Part shown: piece after piece, positions 58,700 to 64,000 of the stretch | Layout of the letters: the number at the start of each line of letters is the position of its first letter | Position numbering within the stretch: the stretch's first letter is position 1 | NCBI GenBank assembly: GCA_041071465.1 | Contig: CP163498.1 | Location: forward strand, 2,198,001 to 2,262,000 | Source of the DNA: Pseudomonas putida | GTDB lineage: Bacteria; Pseudomonadota; Gammaproteobacteria; Pseudomonadales; Pseudomonadaceae | DNA length: 64,000 nt | Direction: 5' to 3' | Notes under the pieces: model-generated | Told to the model about the DNA's origin: nothing | Databases searched by the model: none | Seen by the model: only the letters and a program-made list of their open reading frames with translations | Position numbers and translations under genes: made by a program

Positions 58700-60289
58700 A
58701 TGAGTGCAGTGATCGACGACCACGCCCACGGCCATGAGCATGCACACGGCCCGGCCAAGGGCCTGATGCGCTGGGTGCTGACCACCAACCACAAGGACAT
58801 CGGCACCATGTACCTGTGGTTCGCCTTCATGATGTTCCTGCTTGGTGGCTCGTTCGCCATGGTGATCCGCGCCGAGCTGTTCCAGCCGGGCTTGCAGATC
58901 GTTGAGCCGGCGTTCTTCAACCAGATGACCACCATGCATGGCCTGATCATGGTGTTCGGTGCAGTGATGCCGGCCTTCGTCGGGCTGGCCAACTGGATGA
59001 TCCCATTGATGATCGGCGCGCCAGACATGGCCTTGCCGCGGATGAACAACTTCAGCTTCTGGCTGCTGCCGGCGGCCTTCCTGCTGCTGGTCTCGACCCT
59101 GTTCAGCCCGGGTGGCGGGCCTAACTTCGGCTGGACGTTCTACGCCCCGCTGTCTACCACCTATGCGCCAGCCAGCGTCACCTTCTTCATCTTCGCCATC
59201 CACCTGATGGGTATCAGCTCGATCATGGGGGCGATCAACGTGATCGCCACCATCCTCAACCTGCGTGCCCCAGGCATGACCCTGATGAAAATGCCGCTGT
59301 TCGTCTGGACGTGGCTGATTACCGCGTTCCTGCTGATTGCAGTGATGCCGGTACTGGCCGGCGTGGTGACCATGATGCTGATGGACATCCACTTCGGCAC
59401 CAGCTTCTTCAGTGCCGCCGGTGGCGGTGACCCGGTGCTGTTCCAGCATGTGTTCTGGTTCTTCGGCCACCCTGAGGTGTACATCATGATCCTGCCGGCC
59501 TTCGGCGCGGTCAGCTCGATCATCCCGGCGTTTTCGCGCAAGCCGCTGTTCGGCTACACCTCGATGGTATATGCCACCGGCGCCATCGCCTTCCTGTCGT
59601 TCATCGTTTGGGCCCACCATATGTTCGTGGTTGGCATCCCGGTGGTCGGCGAGCTGTTCTTCATGTACGCCACCATGCTGATTGCCGTGCCCACCGGGGT
59701 GAAGGTGTTCAACTGGGTCAGCACCATGTGGGAAGGCTCGCTCACCTTCGAAACGCCAATGCTGTTCGCCATTGCCTTCGTCATCCTGTTCACCATCGGC
59801 GGTTTCTCCGGCCTGATGCTGGCGATTGCCCCGGCGGACTTCCAGTACCACGACACCTACTTCGTGGTGGCGCATTTCCACTACGTGTTGGTGCCAGGGG
59901 CAATTTTCGGCATCTTTGCATCGGCCTACTACTGGCTGCCGAAATGGACCGGCCACATGTACGACGAAACCCTCGGCAAGCTGCACTTCTGGCTGTCGTT
60001 CATCGGCATGAACATGGCCTTCTTCCCCATGCACTTCGTGGGGCTGGCCGGCATGCCGCGACGCATCCCGGACTACAACCTGCAGTTCGCCGACTTCAAC
60101 ATGGTGTCGTCGATCGGCGCCTTCATGTTTGGCGCCACGCAGATCTTCTTCCTGTTCATTGTCATCAAGTGCATACGTGGGGGCGCGCCGGCGCCTGCCA
60201 AGCCTTGGGATGGCGCTGAGGGCCTGGAATGGTCGATTCCTTCGCCTGCGCCCTACCACACCTTCCAGACACCCCCGGAAGTGAAATAG
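58700..60289 (+). CDS. coxA: Cytochrome c oxidase subunit I
   Basis: 529 residues, twelve membrane helices. Heme a, heme a3 and CuB histidines are in TMHGLIMVFGAVMPAF, FWFFGHPEVYIMILPAFG, AHHMFVVG and HFHYVLVPGAIFG. N-terminus His-rich (DDHAHGHEHAHG). Start ATG 58700 with GCAGGAG upstream. Lies 43 bases after coxB. Confidence 0.96.
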   Translation: MSAVIDDHAHGHEHAHGPAKGLMRWVLTTNHKDIGTMYLWFAFMMFLLGGSFAMVIRAELFQPGLQIVEPAFFNQMTTMHGLIMVFGAVMPAFVGLANWMIPLMIGAPDMALPRMNNFSFWLLPAAFLLLVSTLFSPGGGPNFGWTFYAPLSTTYAPASVTFFIFAIHLMGISSIMGAINVIATILNLRAPGMTLMKMPLFVWTWLITAFLLIAVMPVLAGVVTMMLMDIHFGTSFFSAAGGGDPVLFQHVFWFFGHPEVYIMILPAFGAVSSIIPAFSRKPLFGYTSMVYATGAIAFLSFIVWAHHMFVVGIPVVGELFFMYATMLIAVPTGVKVFNWVSTMWEGSLTFETPMLFAIAFVILFTIGGFSGLMLAIAPADFQYHDTYFVVAHFHYVLVPGAIFGIFASAYYWLPKWTGHMYDETLGKLHFWLSFIGMNMAFFPMHFVGLAGMPRRIPDYNLQFADFNMVSSIGAFMFGATQIFFLFIVIKCIRGGAPAPAKPWDGAEGLEWSIPSPAPYHTFQTPPEVK

Positions 60290-60299
60290 GAAATCAGCC

Positions 60300-60866
60300 A
60301 TGAACGGCCTGTCGCTGAAACGCCTGGTAACGCGCCTGCTGATGCTGACGGTGGTGATGTTCGCCTTCGGTTTCGCCCTGGTGCCGATCTACGACGTGAT
60401 GTGCAAGGCCTTTGGCATCAACGGCAAAACGGGTGGCCAGTACGAAGGTAGCCAGGTCAGCGACCCGACGCGTTCGGTGCGGGTGCAGTTCATGTCGACC
60501 AACGCCAGCGACATGGTCTGGGACTTCTATTCCACGGCCGATCAGCTGGAGGTGAACCCAGGGGCGGTGAACCAGATGATCTTCGTCGCGCATAACCCGA
60601 CCGATCGGCCGATGAGCGCGCAGGCCATACCCAGTATCACCCCGGCCGAGGCCGCGGCGTACTTCCACAAGACCGAGTGCTTCTGCTTTACCCAGCAGGT
60701 GCTGCAGCCCGGCGAACGCATAGAGATGCCGGTGCGCTTCATCGTCGACCGCGATCTGCCGGCCAGCGTGAAGCACCTGACACTGGCCTACACCTTGTTC
60801 GACATCACCGCTCGCCACCCGCCGGTCGCGCATGTTGCGGCCCAGGACGTCCAGGGCGCCCGTTAA
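60300..60866 (+). CDS. ctaG: Cytochrome c oxidase copper assembly protein
   Basis: 188-residue Cox11/CtaG protein delivering copper to the CuB site. Single N-terminal helix (LLMLTVVMFAFGFALVPIYDVMC), then the conserved FHKTECFCFTQQVLQPGE with the copper-binding Cys-Phe-Cys. Starts 10 bases after coxA. Confidence 0.94.
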   Translation: MNGLSLKRLVTRLLMLTVVMFAFGFALVPIYDVMCKAFGINGKTGGQYEGSQVSDPTRSVRVQFMSTNASDMVWDFYSTADQLEVNPGAVNQMIFVAHNPTDRPMSAQAIPSITPAEAAAYFHKTECFCFTQQVLQPGERIEMPVRFIVDRDLPASVKHLTLAYTLFDITARHPPVAHVAAQDVQGAR

Positions 60867-60882
60867 GGGAAGGAGAACAGCA

Positions 60883-61769
60883 ATGGCAAGTCATGAGCAC
60901 TACTACGTCCCGGCGCAGAGCAAGTGGCCGATCATCGCCACCATCGGCATGTTCATCACGGTGTTCGGTCTGGGAACCTGGTTCAACGACATGAAGGCCG
61001 GCCACCCGGACTCGCATGGGCCGCTGATCTTCTTCATCGGCGCGTTGTTCCTGGCCTACATGTTGTTCGGTTGGTTTGGGGCCGTGGTCAAAGAGAGCCG
61101 CGCCGGGTTGTACAGCCCGCAGCTGGACCGCTCGTTTCGCTGGGGCATGAGCTGGTTCATCTTCTCCGAGGTGATGTTCTTCCTGGCCTTCTTCGGTGCG
61201 CTGTTCTACGTGCGGGTGTTGGCAGGGCCATGGCTGGGCGGCGAAGGGGCCAAGGTGTCGCGCACATGCTGTGGCCGACCTTCGAATTCACCTGGCCGCT
61301 GCTGCACACACCCGACCCGAAACTGTTCCCGCCGCCCAAGGAGGTGATCGACCCGTGGCACTTGCCACTGATCAACACCATCTTGCTGGTCAGTTCCAGT
61401 GTGACCATCACCCTTGCCCACCACGCCTTGCGCCGTGACCACCGTGGGCCGCTGAAATTCTGGATGGCGCTGACCATCGTGCTGGGTATCAGCTTCATCG
61501 CCTTGCAGGCCTTTGAATACCACGAGGCCTATACCAAGCTGGGGCTGACGCTGGGCTCGGGGATTTATGGCGCGACGTTCTTCATGCTCACCGGGTTTCA
61601 CGGCGCCCACGTGACCTTGGGCACGATCATCCTGATCGTGATGTTCGTGCGTATTTTGCGTGGGCACTTCAACCCGGAGAAACACTTCGGCTTCGAAGCG
61701 GCCAGCTGGTACTGGCACTTCGTCGATGTGGTGTGGGTGGGGTTGTTCATATTCGTATACGTGCTTTGA
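60883..61769 (+). pseudogene. coxC: Cytochrome c oxidase subunit III, frameshifted
   Basis: Seven-helix subunit III. The reading frame from ATG 60883 (MASHEHYYVPAQSKWP) is intact to GEGAK, then goes wrong (VSRTCCGRP). The true sequence (GVAHMLWPTFEFTWPLLHTP through HFVDVVWVGLFIFVYVL) continues in a second frame to 61769. One G is missing at GG 61254-61255 (AAGG instead of AAGGG). Repaired length is 295 residues, normal. Loss would inactivate the aa3 oxidase, so sequencing error is likely. Confidence 0.9.
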
Positions 61770-61782
61770 AGGGAAACAGAGA

Positions 61783-61816
61783 CCCTGTAGGCGCGGGCAA
61801 GCCCGCGCCTACAGGG
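61783..61816. repeat. Perfect palindrome after coxC
   Basis: Sixteen-base inverted arms with core GGCGCGGGC / GCCCGCGCC and 2-base centre, no T run. Degenerate REP-like, probably transcript end between convergent coxC and DUF2909 genes. Confidence 0.75.
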
Positions 61817-61830
61817 GGCAGATGAAAACT

Positions 61831-62034
61831 TCAGAAGGGGGCGTGGGACACGAGCTGACCGCTGATGAAGCCCCAGGCCACCAGGCCAATGGTCAGCGCC
61901 GCCAGGGTCACCCGCACTGTCAGTGCCTTGAGCAGACGAGTTGAGTTTTCATCGTCCTTGACCAGAAACACCAGGCCACTGAACAAGCTGGCAATCGTGG
62001 CCAACAGCATCAGGACAATCGCGGCCTTGAGCAT
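61831..62034 (-). CDS. DUF2909 twin transmembrane protein
   Basis: 67 residues, two membrane helices (AAIVLMLLATIASLFSGLVFLV; VTLAALTIGLVAWGFISGQL) with a short charged loop (KDDENSTRLLK). Convergent with coxC, divergent from SURF1. Conserved near cytochrome oxidase genes; function not known. Confidence 0.8.
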   Translation of the reverse strand: MLKAAIVLMLLATIASLFSGLVFLVKDDENSTRLLKALTVRVTLAALTIGLVAWGFISGQLVSHAPF

Positions 62035-62084
62035 GGCGCTACTCCGGGGGATGCGGTGATGTGGATAAGTATAGCGAGGCGCCC

Positions 62085-62822
62085 GTGAGGCCGTTTCGCC
62101 CAGGCTGGGTACCGACCCTGGTGGTGCTTGCGCTGCTGCCGGGGCTGATTGCCCTTGGCTGCTGGCAACTCGGCCGAGCCGAAGAAAAGCGTGGGCTGTT
62201 GGCCAGCTATGCCGAGCGACGGGTCGAGGCGCCGCTGGCCGCAGCCCAGCTGACGTCCAGTGACGACAACGCGTTCCGCCGCGTGCATTTGTATGGCCGC
62301 TTCGATGCCGAGCACAGCCTGCTGCTGGACAACCGCATGCGTGACGGCCAGGCCGGTGTCGAACTGCTGCAACCCTTCCATGACCAGGCCAGTGGCCTGT
62401 GGTTGCTGGTCAACCGCGGTTGGCTGCCATGGCCGGACCGCCGGGTGCCGGTGCATTTCGAAACCCCGTCCCAGGCCTTGGCGCTGGACGCGTCCGTGTA
62501 TGTCTCGCCCGGCAGCACCTTCCAGTTGCATCCCGACCCTGAAGGCGGCCAATGGCCGCATTTGCTTACCGCCATTGATGCCGCGCAGCTATGGCCGCAG
62601 CTCGACCGCGAAGGCTTCGCCCACGAACTGCGCCTGGAGCCCGGCCCGGCGACCTATCGCCTGGACTGGCCGGTCGTGGCCATGGGCCCGGAAAAACACC
62701 TGGGCTACGCCGTGCAGTGGTTCGCCCTGGCGACCGCTCTGGTTCTGCTCTACCTCTATTTCGGCTGGCACCAAAACAAGGAGAAACGCCATGGCCACCG
62801 CCACTCCACTGGACCTGCCTGA
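62085..62822 (+). CDS. SURF1 family cytochrome oxidase assembly protein
   Basis: 245 residues. N-terminal helix (PTLVVLALLPGLIALGCWQL) and C-terminal helix (WFALATALVLLYLYFGWHQ) flank a periplasmic domain, as in Surf1/Shy1. GCWQLGRAEEK and LLVNRGWLPW are typical. Helps heme a insertion into subunit I. Start GTG 62085 has GAGG 6 bases upstream; an upstream in-frame GTG (62061) is possible. Overlaps the next gene by 32 bases. Confidence 0.87.
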   Translation: MRPFRPGWVPTLVVLALLPGLIALGCWQLGRAEEKRGLLASYAERRVEAPLAAAQLTSSDDNAFRRVHLYGRFDAEHSLLLDNRMRDGQAGVELLQPFHDQASGLWLLVNRGWLPWPDRRVPVHFETPSQALALDASVYVSPGSTFQLHPDPEGGQWPHLLTAIDAAQLWPQLDREGFAHELRLEPGPATYRLDWPVVAMGPEKHLGYAVQWFALATALVLLYLYFGWHQNKEKRHGHRHSTGPA

Positions 62823-63372
62823 ACGTAGCAAGCCCAGAGCCCGCGGGCGTTTGCAGCTGTTGCTGATTCTGCTGGTAGTGCTCGGGCCGATGATCCTGGC
62901 CACCAGCATGTACAAACTCAACTTCTGGGTACCGGAAGGCCGCAGCTACCACGGCGCGATGATCGGCAACGGGGAAAGCCGTGCCGATCTTGGCGTGGCC
63001 GGCGAGGACGAGCGCTGGCAGTTGCTGGTCAGCGCGCCTCAGGCCTGTGCCGAAGACTGCCAGCGGCTGGTGTACCTGGCCCGGCAGATTCAGGTCGGCC
63101 TGGGCCGCGATGCCAGCCGCGCCAGCCATGCACTGGCCGCTGCCCAGCCGCTGAGCGCCGACTACCAGGCGCTGCTCGGCCGCGAGTACCCGCAGCTGCA
63201 GCGCTACCCGCTGGATGCGCAACGTTACCAGCAGAAGGTTGCCGAGCCCGGCCCGCAGCTGTGGATTGTCGACCCGCACGGCAACCTGGTGCTGCGCTAC
63301 GACGGCAAGGTCAACGGCAAGCATGTGCTGGATGACCTGCGCCACCTGCTCAAGCTGTCCAATATCGGCTAG
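62791..63372 (+). CDS. Small membrane protein of the cox cluster
   Basis: 193 residues, one N-terminal helix (LQLLLILLVVLGPMILATS), then a periplasmic part with two cysteines (PQACAEDCQRLV) and ending LDDLRHLLKLSNIG. The Cys-x3-Cys spacing and the fold-like end (LWIVDPHGNLVLRYDGK) recall SCO/thioredoxin-like copper proteins, so an oxidase assembly role is plausible but inferred. ATG 62791 with AAGGAG upstream. Confidence 0.8.
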   Translation: MATATPLDLPERSKPRARGRLQLLLILLVVLGPMILATSMYKLNFWVPEGRSYHGAMIGNGESRADLGVAGEDERWQLLVSAPQACAEDCQRLVYLARQIQVGLGRDASRASHALAAAQPLSADYQALLGREYPQLQRYPLDAQRYQQKVAEPGPQLWIVDPHGNLVLRYDGKVNGKHVLDDLRHLLKLSNIG

Positions 63373-63381
63373 GAGCCTGCC

Positions 63382-64000
63382 ATGGCCAGACCCGGATTTC
63401 GCCTTGCTGTGTTCGCCACCCTGCTGGCACTGCTGGTCGTCCTGCTCGGTGCCTATACCCGGCTGACCCATGCCGGCCTCGGCTGCCCCGACTGGCCGGG
63501 TTGCTATGGCTTCATCAGCGTGCCCAAGAGCGAAGCGCAACTGGCCCATGCCGAGCTGCACTTTCCTGAGCACCCGGTGGAAGCTGCCAAGGGCTGGGCC
63601 GAGATGGTTCACCGCTACTTTGCCGGGACTCTAGCCGTGGTAATCGCCCTGCTCGCTTTCCAGGCGCTGCGCCGGCATGCCCGCGATGGCCAGCCCTATC
63701 GCCTGCCCGTGCTGTTGCTGGGTGTGGTGTTGGCCCAGGCCGCCTTCGGCATGTGGACGGTCACCCTGAAGTTGTGGCCGCAAGTGGTCACGGCGCATTT
63801 GTTGGGGGGCTTTACCACGCTGAGCTTGCTGTTCCTGTTGTCACTGCGTCTATCACGGGCCTTTGCACCCTTGCCAAAACTGCCCCTGAGCTTGCGCCGG
63901 CTCGCTGCGTTGGCCCTGCTGGTGGTGATCGGCCAGATTGCTCTGGGTGGCTGGGTGAGTGCCAACTACGCAGCCGTCGCCTGCATCGACCTGCCGACCT
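63382..64000 (+). CDS. ctaA: Heme A synthase (COX15/CtaA), cut by window end
   Basis: At least 206 residues. Converts heme O to heme A for the aa3 oxidase. N-terminal helix, then TRLTHAGLGCPDWPGCYGF with the cysteine pair, and helix histidines in MVHRYFAGTLAVV and VVTAHLLGGFTTL. The stop lies beyond 64000. Next gene in related genomes is ctaB. Confidence 0.93.
   Translation, partial: MARPGFRLAVFATLLALLVVLLGAYTRLTHAGLGCPDWPGCYGFISVPKSEAQLAHAELHFPEHPVEAAKGWAEMVHRYFAGTLAVVIALLAFQALRRHARDGQPYRLPVLLLGVVLAQAAFGMWTVTLKLWPQVVTAHLLGGFTTLSLLFLLSLRLSRAFAPLPKLPLSLRRLAALALLVVIGQIALGGWVSANYAAVACIDLPT

Noticed and set aside
58676..60301. Long minus-strand open frame opposite coxA
   Set aside because: His- and Glu-rich shadow of a helical membrane protein gene; no support.
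61157..61769. Second oxidase subunit gene overlapping coxC
   Set aside because: Same explanation: the C-terminal half of subunit III in another frame.

Overview
The window is a chromosomal origin region of a fluorescent Pseudomonas, most likely of the Pseudomonas putida group. I base this on GC-rich coding sequence, the gene order rpmH-oriC-dnaA-dnaN-recF-gyrB, dispersed REP palindromes of the P. putida type, and protein sequences that look like P. putida ones from memory; no database was searched. I see no rRNA, tRNA, CRISPR array, insertion sequence or prophage.

Layout. 1-2340 (minus): yidC (cut by the window edge), yidD, rnpA, rpmH, read from a good sigma70 promoter at 2401-2429. 2341-2935: oriC with DnaA boxes and an AT-rich segment. 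2936-9213: dnaA, dnaN, recF, gyrB, with two parS sites in recF and a terminator after gyrB. 9221-14281: an RcnB-like protein, then a sulfide-oxidation module: a FisR-type sigma54 activator divergent from persulfide dioxygenase, sulfide:quinone oxidoreductase and a TauE/SafE exporter. 14270-18749: a LysR regulator, a GMC alcohol/choline dehydrogenase and an MHS-type transporter. 18877-23235 (minus): glyQ, glyS, gmhB, plsC. 23319-24799: tag and a lipid A acyltransferase. 24918-29440 (minus): def, fmt, rsmB, trkA, TPR protein. 29647-34346: dprA, tsaC, (qor), hemF, aroE. 34490-39646: choline-sulfate island (SulP carrier, choline/betaine binding protein, choline sulfatase, LysR). 39721-43810: two small enzymes, then trpA and trpB with divergent trpI. 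43807-50077: small envelope and stress proteins (DUF883, dodecin, two DUF1161 paralogues, LLM oxidoreductase, OsmC, two lipoprotein paralogues, zinc peptidase, HAD phosphatase, gamma carbonic anhydrase). 50180-53647: prlC, yheV-like, and a LexA-controlled radical SAM gene. 53940-56384: beta carbonic anhydrase and a SulP carrier, probably a CO2/bicarbonate pair. 56518-64000: hypothetical gene and the aa3/caa3 cytochrome c oxidase cluster coxB, coxA, ctaG, coxC, DUF2909, SURF1, small membrane protein and heme A synthase (cut by the window edge).

Four genes (trkA, aroE, the PA0069-type radical SAM gene and coxC) are each broken by one missing base in or beside a short G or C run. Because all four are the same kind of error and hit genes that are normally intact or essential, sequencing or assembly error is the likeliest explanation.

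The most unusual signal is the perfect DnaA box TTATCCACA. I count 18 exact copies outside oriC, 16 of them between 16.8 and 41.4 kb, where chance predicts fewer than one. They fall in unrelated genes and intergenic gaps and may form an origin-proximal DnaA-titration or replication-control zone. The second notable point is the sulfide module, whose activator carries the three-cysteine spacing reported for FisR and whose promoter region has four ACTGCCA repeats upstream of a sigma54-type promoter.
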